From Caballeronia sp. Lep1P3 (GTDB taxonomy: Bacteria; Pseudomonadota; Gammaproteobacteria; Burkholderiales; Burkholderiaceae): a stretch of 64,000 bases of DNA. The stretch covers positions 1,116,001-1,180,000 of the forward strand of contig NZ_CP084266.1 of the NCBI RefSeq assembly GCF_022879595.1, read 5' to 3'. Within the stretch, counting starts at the first letter, position 1. Each line of letters starts with the position of its first letter. Position numbers and translations under genes: made by a program. Positions 1 to 13,050 of the stretch are shown here, one piece after another. The notes under the pieces were generated by a model that was not told the DNA's origin, did not search any database, and was given only the letters and a program-made list of their open reading frames with translations.

Positions 1-1714
1 CGCCTGTCGATAACTGTCCGACCGTCTGGCGGTAAAGCTCTTGCCACGGCGTCTGCGCGACGGGCGCGGCGAAAGCGGCCTGCTCGCGGCGGCTTTCGAG
101 TTCCGCTTCGTCGAGCAACACGTTCACCGAGCGCGCGTTGAGATCGACGCGTATGCGGTCGTTCGTGCGCAAGAGCGCGAGCCCGCCGCCGATAGCCGCT
201 TCCGGCGACATGTTCAATATCGACGGACTCGCGGAGGTGCCGCTCTGACGGCCATCGCCCATGCAGGGCAACGAATCGATACCGCGCTTGATGAGTTCGG
301 CCGGTGGCGCCATGTTGACGACTTCCGCGCTGCCGGGATAACCGACCGTGCCGCAGCCCCGAATCACCAGAATGCAGTGCTCGTCGATATTGAGCTCGGG
401 ATCGTTGATGCGGTCGTGATAGTCCTCGGGACCGTCGAAGACGATGGCGCGCGCCTCGAACACGTTCTCCGCGCCGGGCGCGCTCAAATACGTCTTTGTG
501 AATGCTTCGCCCACGACCGACATCTTCATGATCGCGCTGTCGAAGAAATTGCCCGAGAGCACCATGAAGCCCGCGCCGTGCTTGAGCGGATCATCCGGAG
601 TCCGAATCACTTCGCGGTCCGCGACCGGCGCTTCATCGGCATGCTCGCCGATCATGCGGCCCGATACCGTCAGGCATTCGCGGCGCAAGAGGCCGGCGGC
701 ATCCAGTTGACGCATCACGGCTGGCACCCCGCCCGCGCGGTGGAAGCTCTCGCCGAGGTACTCACCCGCAGGCATGCAATTGACAATGAGAGGCACTTGC
801 TCGCCGTAACGCTGCCAGTCTTCGAGACTCAGCTCGATGCCCATATGCCGCGCAATCGCGATCAGATGCGGCGGGCAATTGGTCGACGCGCCGAGCGCGG
901 AGGCAACGACGATCGCGTTGAGAAATGCATCGCGCGTCATGATCTTCGACGGGCGCAAGTCCTCGCGCACGACATCGACGATGCGCTTGCCCGTCGCATA
1001 AGCCATTTGCCCGCGCTCGCGATAGGCGGCGGGAATGCTCGCGCACGTCGGCAAGGACATGCCGAGCGCTTCCGCGAGGCTGTTCATCGAGAGCGCGGTG
1101 CCCATCGTGTTGCAGTGCCCGATGGACGGCGACGAGGCCGTCGTCAGTCGCATGAAGCCTTCGTAATCGATCTCGCCCGCAGCGAGCAGATTGCGCGCGT
1201 GCCAGATCACGGTGCCGGAACCGACGCGCTTGCCTCCGTACCATCCGTCGAGCATGGGACCGCCGGACAGCACGATGGCGGGCAAATCGACGGTGGCCGC
1301 CGCCATCAGACAGGCGGGCGTGGTCTTGTCGCAGCCGGTCGTGAGTACGACGCCATCGAGCGGAAAGCCGTGCAGGATCTCGACGAGGCCCAGATACGCG
1401 AGATTGCGGTCCAGCGCGGCGGTCGGACGGCGGCTCTGCTCCGCGAGCGGATGCACGGGGAACTCCATCGGAATGCCGCCTGCGTCGCGAATGCCGGCCT
1501 TCGTGCGCGCGGCCAGTTCGATGTGGTGACGATTACATGGCGCAAGATCGCTGCCCGTCTGCGCGATGCCGATGATAGGCCGGCCCGATTGCAGTTCCTC
1601 GCGCGTGAGGCCGTAATTCATGAAGCGCTCGACATAGAGCGCGGTCATGTCGGCATGCGAGGGATCGTCGAACCATTCCTGACTGCGCAGGCGGCGGGGT
1701 GTCTGTTGCGACAT
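1..1714 (-). CDS. IlvD/Edd-family sugar-acid dehydratase (3' end beyond the window)
   Basis: Fe-S dehydratase of the dihydroxy-acid / 6-phosphogluconate / aldonate dehydratase superfamily, which removes water from a 2,3-dihydroxy acid to give a 2-keto acid. The frame starts at ATG 1714 (MSQQTPRRLRSQEWF), preceded by a purine-rich GAAGAGAGA, and stays open to the window edge for about 571 codons, so only the last few residues are missing. Cluster-ligand motifs are visible: APCN near the N-terminus, GCDKTTPA in the middle, and GHCNTMGTA followed by the SLPTCASIP stretch. The RSQEW start resembles L-arabinonate/D-xylonate dehydratases more than the branched-chain IlvD. A LacI-type regulator lies just upstream and a GntR-like palindrome sits 52 bases before the start, both pointing to sugar-acid catabolism. 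The exact substrate cannot be read from the sequence. Confidence 0.9.
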   Translation of the reverse strand, partial: MSQQTPRRLRSQEWFDDPSHADMTALYVERFMNYGLTREELQSGRPIIGIAQTGSDLAPCNRHHIELAARTKAGIRDAGGIPMEFPVHPLAEQSRRPTAALDRNLAYLGLVEILHGFPLDGVVLTTGCDKTTPACLMAAATVDLPAIVLSGGPMLDGWYGGKRVGSGTVIWHARNLLAAGEIDYEGFMRLTTASSPSIGHCNTMGTALSMNSLAEALGMSLPTCASIPAAYRERGQMAYATGKRIVDVVREDLRPSKIMTRDAFLNAIVVASALGASTNCPPHLIAIARHMGIELSLEDWQRYGEQVPLIVNCMPAGEYLGESFHRAGGVPAVMRQLDAAGLLRRECLTVSGRMIGEHADEAPVADREVIRTPDDPLKHGAGFMVLSGNFFDSAIMKMSVVGEAFTKTYLSAPGAENVFEARAIVFDGPEDYHDRINDPELNIDEHCILVIRGCGTVGYPGSAEVVNMAPPAELIKRGIDSLPCMGDGRQSGTSASPSILNMSPEAAIGGGLALLRTNDRIRVDLNARSVNVLLDEAELESRREQAAFAAPVAQTPWQELYRQTVGQLSTG

Positions 1715-1765
1715 GGCATCTCTCTTCAGTGAGGGGTTTCGCGGCGCGGCGCTCTCCCAAGCCTT

Positions 1766-1781
1766 CCGTTACCGGTAACAT
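1766..1781. promoter_or_regulatory. Palindromic operator for the LacI/GntR-type regulator
   Basis: The sequence CCGTTACCGGTAACAT contains the perfect 10-base palindrome TTACCGGTAA with near-symmetric flanks. On the minus strand it reads ATGTTACCGGTAACGG, close to the gluconate-repressor (GntR, LacI family) box ATGTTA-N4-TAACAT. It lies 52-67 bases upstream of the dehydratase start and immediately downstream of a -10-like CATACT (minus strand, about 1787-1792), a position suited to repression. The -35 is not convincing. Confidence 0.75.
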
Positions 1782-1821
1782 CGCGAGTATGGTAGCACGC
1801 ATTGGCGCGGCGCTCGCGTGC

Positions 1822-2862
<1,041 letters not shown>

Positions 2863-2867
2863 GTTGC

Positions 2868-3536
2868 TCAATCGACCCTCGCCCAGCCGTCGGGCCGCTG
2901 TTCGAGCGTGACGTGCAGCTTCGTTTCGCCCGCTTCGCGGTCGGCGGCTGTGAGATCGGCAAACGCGCGCTTGATGTCGCGGTCGTCGGCCCACGGCGCG
3001 ACGTTGTCGAGTTTGTACGTGTAGGTCACGTCCGAGCGGTGCGCCGTCGCGTCCGGCTCCGCCCACGCGACGACCTTGTCCAGCTTGACGCGCGCGTAAC
3101 ACAGCATCCAGGCGCGAGAGTCGGCGGTGACGTTCGGGTCGCCCGCCTGCCGGACTGTTTCGACGGCGTACTTCTGGCCTTCGCCCGTCAAGCTGTATGC
3201 GATGCCATTTTGCCTCGCGTTGGCGTTGGCGTTCGCGTTGGCGTTCGCGTTGGCCGGCGTCGTCGCCGATCGCGCGACCAGGCCGCTTTTTTCCAGCGCA
3301 GCGAGTTGCTCGCGCAAGGCCGCGGCTGAATACTCGTTCAGGTCGCGGTTGCTGTAAGTGGAGGGGAAGGTGAAAGGGCCGCGTCCGCTTCTGTTGAGAC
3401 ACAGCAAGCCGCGGTTCGTCTTCATGTCGGCGGAAATGGCGTCGCCCAATGTGGACTCGCTCGCATCGTTCTTCTTGCCGCAGGCCGCAGTCAGCAGCAC
3501 GACGGTGACGGCGGCGATCAACAGGCTCGTTCTCAT
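2868..3536 (-). CDS. Lipoprotein with Asn-Ala repeat, function unknown
   Basis: A 222-residue predicted lipoprotein. The signal peptide MRTSLLIAAVTVVLLTAAC ends in the lipobox LTAAC, so Cys19 would be lipid-modified; the following GKKND contains no Asp at +2, which allows outer-membrane sorting. The mature part begins with a charged region, has a Leu-rich helix around residues 75-90 (REQLAALEKSGLV, like a winged-helix or coiled segment), then an Asn-Ala repeat from about residue 95, then a beta-rich domain ending DGWARVD. No enzymatic motif is recognised. It is transcribed in the same direction as the lacI and dehydratase genes, but its role there is unclear. Confidence 0.8.
   Translation of the reverse strand: MRTSLLIAAVTVVLLTAACGKKNDASESTLGDAISADMKTNRGLLCLNRSGRGPFTFPSTYSNRDLNEYSAAALREQLAALEKSGLVARSATTPANANANANANANARQNGIAYSLTGEGQKYAVETVRQAGDPNVTADSRAWMLCYARVKLDKVVAWAEPDATAHRSDVTYTYKLDNVAPWADDRDIKRAFADLTAADREAGETKLHVTLEQRPDGWARVD
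3217..3252. repeat. Hexanucleotide tandem repeat GCGTT(G/C), six copies, inside the lipoprotein gene
   Basis: Six consecutive 6-base units alternate between GCGTTG and GCGTTC. On the minus strand they encode the Asn-Ala dipeptide run. Because the unit is a multiple of three, gain or loss of copies would change linker length without shifting the frame. Confidence 0.9.
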
Positions 3537-3652
3537 ATGCGCTCCGGTAGGGTCGGCGTGACGTTAATCACCTTGCCGTGCCATTTTACCGACAGATTCG
3601 AAGCGCCCGGACGTCACCGGTGGAAGTCCTCTCGCGGTCTCACCGTCCCAAT

Positions 3653-3687
3653 GCAAAAACCCCACCTTTGTGGGGTGGGGTTTTTGC
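3653..3687 (-). terminator. Rho-independent terminator of the rRNA operon
   Basis: Perfect 14-base inverted repeat GCAAAAACCCCACC (3653-3666) and GGTGGGGTTTTTGC (3674-3687) with a 7-base loop. The T-run follows the G-rich arm on the minus strand, about 15 bases beyond the 5S 3' end. Because the repeat is symmetric it could also act on plus-strand transcripts. Confidence 0.9.
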
Positions 3688-3701
3688 GTTGCTGCATGAG
3701 G

Positions 3702-3817
3702 AGCCTGACGATTACCTACTTTCACACGGGAATCCGCACTATCATCGGCGTGGAGTCGTTTCACGGTCCTGTTCGGGATGGGAAGGGGTGGGACCGACTC
3801 GCTATGGTCATCAGGCA
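3702..3817 (-). rRNA. rrf: 5S ribosomal RNA
   Basis: On the minus strand the sequence begins TGCCTGATGACCATAGCG and ends GTAGGTAATCGTCAGGCT. The two ends pair (TGCCTGA with TCAGGC), as in beta-proteobacterial 5S rRNA. The internal CCCATCCCGAACAG segment is the conserved loop region. Length is about 116 nt. It is the last gene of the rrn operon, followed by a strong terminator. Ends are good to a few bases. Confidence 0.95.
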
Positions 3818-3939
3818 TGACGGGTTGTCGCGTCGCACGGGGGTGCGCCACGACCAATCTGGGAAGAAGTAGTGGGTAGTGACTGGTTTGGGCACAGTCG
3901 CTTACTCAACCGGCGCAGGTTAAGACACACCGGTTATAG

Positions 3940-6818
<2,879 letters not shown>

Positions 6819-7165
6819 CCTATAACGAGTGCGTCTCCCATCGAGCCGCCCCGCCATAGGCTGAGTATTCGCGTGTCGGTCCGCGTTAGTGCTTTAGCAC
6901 TTACGTGAACCCCACACTACGTGTGTGCCGTATTCCAAAGCAATCTTTCGATTACCTTTTCATACTTGATACAATCACTACCCTGAATCTCCTACTCGCA
7001 CCCATCTCTAAGTGCTTTCGCAGATTCTCTTTACTACTTCTTCCAGATTGTTAAAGAACGTTTAGCCGATCGGGTCACTTCACTACCCAACAGCATCAAC
7101 TGGCTCGCAATCGCCAATGCTTAAGGTTCGCTCTCTCTTGAGCTCAACCCTAAGCATTGAGGACT
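6819..7165 (-). other. tRNA-Ala to 23S internal spacer with boxA
   Basis: Spacer of about 347 bases in the rrn transcript. It has no gene. It carries the upstream half of the 23S processing stem (adjacent to 6818), small hairpins (for example AGTGCTTTAGCACTTA near 6888), and a boxA antitermination element. Confidence 0.8.
7045..7060 (-). promoter_or_regulatory. Spacer boxA antitermination element
   Basis: Minus strand reads CGTTCTTTAACAATCTGG. The core TTCTTTAACAAT matches the rrn boxA that recruits NusB/S10 to keep polymerase processive through 23S. Confidence 0.75.
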
Positions 7166-7241
7166 TGGTGGAGGATGACGGGATCGAACCGACGACCCCC
7201 TGCTTGCAAAGCAGGTGCTCTCCCAGCTGAGCTAATCCCCC
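7166..7241 (-). tRNA. tRNA-Ala (anticodon TGC)
   Basis: 76 nt including an encoded CCA. The acceptor stem is GGGGGAT with ATCCTCC, the D-arm carries AGCTCAGCTGGGAGAGC, the anticodon loop is CTTTGCAAG with TGC, and the T-arm holds GGTTCGATCC. It is the second spacer tRNA of the rrn operon, as is usual in this family. Confidence 0.97.
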
Positions 7242-7259
7242 CGTGTCTTGCTTGACTCG

Positions 7260-7336
7260 TGGTGGGTCTGGTTGGATTCGAACCAACGACCCCCGCCTTA
7301 TCAAGACGGTGCTCTAACCGACTGAGCTACAGACCC
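7260..7336 (-). tRNA. tRNA-Ile (anticodon GAT)
   Basis: 77 nt including an encoded CCA. The acceptor stem is GGGTCTG with CAGACCC, the D-arm holds AGCTCAGTCGGTTAGAGC, the anticodon loop is CTTGATAAG with GAT, and the T-arm holds GGTTCGAATCC. First spacer tRNA after 16S. Confidence 0.97.
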
Positions 7337-7401
7337 AAAGCCTGTTTCTTCAAACCACAGCCGATAAGCGTGAGCGCTTAATTTAGTGTGCGAAGCTCGA
7401 G

Positions 7402-8935
<1,534 letters not shown>

Positions 8936-9130
8936 AATGCCTGTTACTGTTTTCGGTTCCGTAGAACCGGTCGCTCACTCAACGTACTGACGATGATTAA
9001 TCCATCCTAAGACGGATCAACCTTCCTCTGATACTTCGTGTGAGACTCTTGATTACTTTTGCTTGTCGCCTCAGCCCCGAAAGACTGAAACCGCACTCGC
9101 CATCAAGCGCCCACACTTATCGGCTGTTAG

Positions 9131-9143
9131 TTTTTAAAGAGCA
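9131..9143 (-). promoter_or_regulatory. Leader boxA antitermination element
   Basis: Minus strand reads TGCTCTTTAAAAA, matching the rrn leader boxA consensus TGCTCTTTAACA at ten or more positions. It lies about 70 bases downstream of the inferred start of transcription and about 200 upstream of 16S. Confidence 0.8.
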
Positions 9144-9206
9144 TTGCGCAGAGAGTTTTTAGCGATTCGCTTCGTTTCTTGCGCGCCGTCATTCAACGGG
9201 AGGCGA

Positions 9207-9260
9207 ATTATGACTGGCGCAAGACAGCCAGGTCAACCCCTTTTCGAAATTATTTTTATC
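9207..9260 (-). promoter_or_regulatory. rrn promoter with UP element
   Basis: On the minus strand -35 TTGACC (9231-9236) and -10 CATAAT (9207-9212) are 18 bases apart. Directly upstream of the -35 is an A/T-rich block (CGATAAAAATAATTTCGAAAA, about 9241-9261 in a GC-rich genome) that fits an alpha-subunit UP element. Transcription would start near 9200. Confidence 0.85.
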
Positions 9261-9337
9261 GACCTGGCGCCAAGAGGGTTTCGGTAAAAACAACCGCCAC
9301 ACCGTTTCTTTTCCCTGAACCCGAAGCAGTCTTTAGC

Positions 9338-9694
9338 TTAGCTCCCAAAGTAAGCCGCGCAGAATCCGGCTGGCCCGACGCATGCCGCCGATTCCTTCGC
9401 GGACGATCCGCGCTGAGCGCCCCCCGATGCACCCGCCCCCGATTGCATGCCGCCATACGCTTCATTGGCCTCGCTGACATCGTGTTGCGCGGCGACCTTG
9501 GCCTCGGCCGCCTGGATGTCCGCGGGATAAGTCGCGTTGTCGCCTGACGCTGTGGAGTATCCCGCCTGCTCGAGTTGAACAAGCTCGGCTTTGACTTGTG
9601 CACGAGTGAGCGGTGCGTCCTGGCTCTGTGCGAACGCGAGCGTCGGTGCAATAACGACAGCGACCGATACGACGACTTTGGCAAAAGAATTCAT
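9338..9694 (-). CDS. DUF4148 exported protein
   Basis: A 118-residue protein with a Sec signal peptide (MNSFAKVVVSVAVVIAPTLA, cleaved after AFA). The mature N-terminus carries the DUF4148 signature: LTRAQVKAELVQLEQAGY followed by an Asn/Asp-rich turn and the YPADIQAAEAKVAAQ helix. The C-terminus is Gly/Ser/Ala-rich with two Cys residues near the end. DUF4148 proteins are abundant in Burkholderia genomes and have no known function. The start at 9694 places the signal peptide at the N-terminus. It sits alone between the rrn promoter and the acylase gene and is probably monocistronic. Confidence 0.85.
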   Translation of the reverse strand: MNSFAKVVVSVAVVIAPTLAFAQSQDAPLTRAQVKAELVQLEQAGYSTASGDNATYPADIQAAEAKVAAQHDVSEANEAYGGMQSGAGASGGAQRGSSAKESAACVGPAGFCAAYFGS

Positions 9695-9877
9695 GATGTG
9701 CAGACTCCGACAGGAATGAGTTGACCTGGATCGCATGCGATCCACGAACCTCACCGGGCGCAACGGAACATGCTCCGTTACGCCCCATCCGCTCGCCCTA
9801 GGTTTCAAGCGTTGAGGCTTCGATTGGTTAACCCGGACGCATCGCAATCTATTCCCGCGATGTCACGCCGGAAACAC

Positions 9878-12292
9878 TCACTGCGCGTTGGGCCCGAGAT
9901 GTACCCGCTTTTCGGTCGCCGCTTCGACGGCCTGACGCGAGTAGAGCAAAGGAAAATACCGACCGTCGAGCCACATCTGCGCGAGGTCGCGGTAATGCGG
10001 ATCATCGGGGTCGCCTGATTCCCCCGGCAAGTTCACGGCGCGTGAGTTGTCCCAATTGCCCACATCGACTACGACGCGAAACGACGGCCCATTCGTTTCG
10101 CGGAAGTCGCTTGCGCGGTATGTCGACTGATTCGGCGTATAAGCGCTCCCGCCCTTGCCTAGCGGACCGACATTCAGCTTGGCGCGAGTCTTCGCGTCGA
10201 CGGCATCCGCTAATGGATGCGCGTTGAGATTGGTTTGAAGCCCGCCCCACTTCCAATGCGATGCATCGTCGCCCTGAAGACGAATCATCTCGGCATATGC
10301 ATCGCGAAGGCTCGACATGAGCATGGCGTCACGCTTGCTTTGCGCATCCGCGCCGAAACGCGGCTCCGGATGTTCGAGCGTATCGAGCATGACTGCCGTG
10401 TCCGGTGCGCCAAAGGAATCCGCGGCATCAGCGGGCAGCACCGCCTGCTTGAATGCGCGCCCGAGATGCCTCGAAAGCCATACTTCTTCGAGCGCGGCTT
10501 GCGGCGAATCGGCGTCCATGCGCGCGTCCCAGCCCTTGAGCAACGCAAGCGCCGCGTGAGTATCGGCGTCGTCGCTCGATAGCGGCGCAAGCAGCGAGAC
10601 GAGCCTGCGCGCCGGAATCGAAACGATGTCGTTCTGCAAGCGTTCCGAGTCTTCGATCGACACCTTGGGCAATGACTTCAGCACCTCGTCGATGCGCTGA
10701 TGCCGCGAGCCATTCGTCCATTCGAAGCCCAGTTTGCGCTGCGCATACGGATAGCCAGCGGGCAGATTCATCTCGTTAGATGTCGTGAAGTAGCCTTGCG
10801 CGGGGTTATAGGTCGACGGCATTGCATCGCGCGGCAAGAAGCCAGCCCATTCGTAACGGCCGTCGCCGGGCACGGGCATAAGGCCATCCCAGTTCGGACG
10901 AATCGGCGCTAAACCGCTTGGTACCCAGCCGATGTTGCCCTCCGTATCCGCGTACACCTGATTGACGGTCGGCGCACCCCACGTCGCAAGCGCAGCCTTG
11001 AACTGCGCGTAGTTCTTCGCGCGCATGTAGCGCATCGAGTCGAAATAGGGCGACATGCCAGGCGCGAGCCACGCGGTACGCACGGCGAACGCCCGATGCT
11101 TGCCCTCCTCGCTATAGATAACGGGACCATGCCGCGTGAACAGCAGATCGACCGCAACCGGCGGCGCATTACGCACCTCGATGGTTTCATGCACCATGCG
11201 CATCGGCTCCCACGCTCCTTTGTAGCGATACTCGCGCGCGTTAGATGGATTCGTCGCGTACACGTAAAGGTCTTCCTGATCGATGTTGAAGATCGTGAGA
11301 CCGTATGCGATGGCGCCGTTATGACCAATCGAAATGCCCGGCGCGGATGGCTCTCCCGCGCCGATGATATCGAGCGTCGGCGTGCTGATCTGCTGGATAT
11401 AGCGCAAGCTCGGCGCAGCATAAGCGCGGTGCGGATCGTTCGCCATGATCGCGCGCCCCGTCGCGGATTTCGATGGCGCGATCACCCAATTATTGCTGCC
11501 CTCGGTGACTTCTTCGGGGTTGTCGGCCGCAGCGATCACGGTCGTCGATGCATCCGCGCTCTTGAGCGATTCCTTGGTGACGCGCACGCTCTGCGTGGCG
11601 AGCGTGAAGACCTTGAGCACGTCGTCGGGCAAACATGAGTCCAGCCCTTCAGGCATCTGCGGCTTCCAGGGCGGCTGCAAGCCGAAACGCACCGAATCCG
11701 CATCGAGCGAACTCTTGCATGCGACGCGGGCGCGCGCCACTTCGCTCGTCAGATTGCGCGTGAGTCCATGACTGCGAATTCGCACGACATCGTCGGCATG
11801 CCACTTCGCGGGCCAGTAGCCAATCTCGCGAAACTCGTAAGGCATGCGGTCCGGATGCGCCGCCAGCCAGTCGATATACGCGTTGACGCCTGCTGCGAAG
11901 CGCGTTGCTGCGGGCTTCGCATCGGGGCCGTACCGTTTCCATTCGGTCGACATGTCGCCGCGGTAAAGAAAGAGCCGCGTCGCCTTGTCCTGCTCCACGT
12001 ATGCCGGCCCGAACACCTCGGCAAGCTGCCCGAGTCCGCGCCGGCGCCACAAATCGATCTGGAAGAGGCGATCACGCGCCGCGTTGAAGCCCTGCACGAA
12101 GAAGGCATCGCTATCGTTGGCGGCGAAGATATGCGGCACGCCCCAATGGTCTACGAGAATATCCGACGGTTGTGAGAGACCTGCTACGCGCATCGTCTCG
12201 ACGGGCGCGTCGTCGCCATGCGCGCTTGCCACAATGAACGCGCCGAACATCGAAGCGCCGATGAGCGCCGCCAGCTTGCGTTTCGTCACCAT
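9878..12292 (-). CDS. Penicillin-acylase-family amidase (Ntn hydrolase), possible acyl-homoserine-lactone acylase
   Basis: An 804-residue periplasmic N-terminal-nucleophile amidohydrolase. An N-terminal signal (MVTKRKLAALIGASMFGAFIV) is followed by the alpha subunit (DILVDHWGVPHIFAANDSDA, then the FVQGFNAARDRLFQIDLWRR family motif). The self-cleavage site is Gly265-Ser266 in TEGSNNWVIAPSKSATG, which makes Ser266 the beta-subunit nucleophile. The beta subunit continues with NDPHRAYAAPS and the oxyanion/Asn region. Known members deacylate beta-lactams, acyl-homoserine lactones or other acyl-amides, and the substrate cannot be told from the sequence. It lies 170 bases downstream of pqiC on the same strand, so it may be cotranscribed with the envelope operon or have its own promoter. 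Confidence 0.92.
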   Translation of the reverse strand: MVTKRKLAALIGASMFGAFIVASAHGDDAPVETMRVAGLSQPSDILVDHWGVPHIFAANDSDAFFVQGFNAARDRLFQIDLWRRRGLGQLAEVFGPAYVEQDKATRLFLYRGDMSTEWKRYGPDAKPAATRFAAGVNAYIDWLAAHPDRMPYEFREIGYWPAKWHADDVVRIRSHGLTRNLTSEVARARVACKSSLDADSVRFGLQPPWKPQMPEGLDSCLPDDVLKVFTLATQSVRVTKESLKSADASTTVIAAADNPEEVTEGSNNWVIAPSKSATGRAIMANDPHRAYAAPSLRYIQQISTPTLDIIGAGEPSAPGISIGHNGAIAYGLTIFNIDQEDLYVYATNPSNAREYRYKGAWEPMRMVHETIEVRNAPPVAVDLLFTRHGPVIYSEEGKHRAFAVRTAWLAPGMSPYFDSMRYMRAKNYAQFKAALATWGAPTVNQVYADTEGNIGWVPSGLAPIRPNWDGLMPVPGDGRYEWAGFLPRDAMPSTYNPAQGYFTTSNEMNLPAGYPYAQRKLGFEWTNGSRHQRIDEVLKSLPKVSIEDSERLQNDIVSIPARRLVSLLAPLSSDDADTHAALALLKGWDARMDADSPQAALEEVWLSRHLGRAFKQAVLPADAADSFGAPDTAVMLDTLEHPEPRFGADAQSKRDAMLMSSLRDAYAEMIRLQGDDASHWKWGGLQTNLNAHPLADAVDAKTRAKLNVGPLGKGGSAYTPNQSTYRASDFRETNGPSFRVVVDVGNWDNSRAVNLPGESGDPDDPHYRDLAQMWLDGRYFPLLYSRQAVEAATEKRVHLGPNAQ

Positions 12293-12462
12293 GTATCTGT
12301 CTCCGTTCTTGTGTTCGCGGTTTCTTCAGGCGCGAGTACGGGCGACGATGACGGTGCATCGCCGTCCGTCGACATGATAAACGCAATGTCACTGGCCCGT
12401 CGTCGATTGCATTCCTTCGGATGCCGAACCAATAAAAGGAAATTGAATGCGCCCGCGAAGTG

Positions 12463-13050
12463 CTAACGCAGGTGCGGCATCTGCGCGATAGCCGCAGCAA
12501 GCTGCCTGCTCATCTGGGCGAGCGCCCTGCCATGCGCAGCCGCGATCGCGTCGAAGCCATTGCCGTCAACGGCCTCATGGATCATGGAATGACCCTCGAA
12601 GCGCGACGCGCCATCGGGGGCGCGGATCGTCCATATCGCATCGAGCGTCACGGCGTCACCGGGAATCGATTCGAAGCGCATTACATCGACGCGCACCTGA
12701 TACGCCTTCACGTCCGCGCCGTATGGATACACCGTCACGTTATCCACGCCAAGCAGACGCGACAGATCCGCCGCGAGCGTGCGCGCGATGTTCTCCTTGA
12801 GCGGTTCGCCCCAGCGCGCGTATTCGTTGACGATCACTTCGTTCTGCGCGCGCCGCGTGACTATCTGCGGCTTGTCGACGAGATCGGGCACCGTGACCGG
12901 TCCCACGGTCACGCGCACCGACGCGTCAGCGGCGCCGCGTTCGAGCGTGGCGTCCGGGCTCAACGTATAGAACGCAGCCCTCGGAGAACTGCACGCTGCA
13001 AGCACGAGCACACTCGCTGCAGCCGATGAAAGAACCGAGCGGCGCATCAC
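12463..13050 (-). CDS. pqiC: PqiC-type outer-membrane lipoprotein
   Basis: 195 residues, the ABC-type transport auxiliary lipoprotein (PqiC/YmbA) family. The signal peptide ends in lipobox VLAAC (Cys20), followed by SSPRAAFYTLSP, the conserved start of the mature domain. Further family features are VGPVTVPDLVDKPQIVTR and the FEGHSMIHEAVDG motif near the C-terminus. PqiC anchors the PqiB tube at the outer membrane for lipid movement across the periplasm. Its start overlaps the pqiB stop by 4 bases (ATGA), so it is translationally coupled. This is the last gene of the RND-Pqi run; the acylase follows after a 170-base gap. Confidence 0.93.
   Translation of the reverse strand: MMRRSVLSSAAASVLVLAACSSPRAAFYTLSPDATLERGAADASVRVTVGPVTVPDLVDKPQIVTRRAQNEVIVNEYARWGEPLKENIARTLAADLSRLLGVDNVTVYPYGADVKAYQVRVDVMRFESIPGDAVTLDAIWTIRAPDGASRFEGHSMIHEAVDGNGFDAIAAAHGRALAQMSRQLAAAIAQMPHLR

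Larger units (their letters stand above)
8936..9337 (-). other. rrn leader and promoter region
   Basis: About 400 bases without a protein gene. On the minus strand it runs from the upstream A/T-rich element through the promoter at 9207-9236 and the leader with boxA to the 16S 5' end. The remaining bases (9261-9337) separate the promoter from the stop codon of the upstream DUF4148 gene, and nothing else is seen in them. Confidence 0.8.

Noticed and set aside
41..1732. Long plus-strand open frame (563 codons) over the dehydratase gene
   Set aside because: The minus strand carries a clear IlvD/Edd protein. The plus-strand translation is Arg/His-rich with no domain pattern, which is typical of antisense frames in high-GC DNA.
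3217..3252. Short CRISPR-like repeats
   Set aside because: The units are six bases with no spacers and are in frame in a lipoprotein gene.
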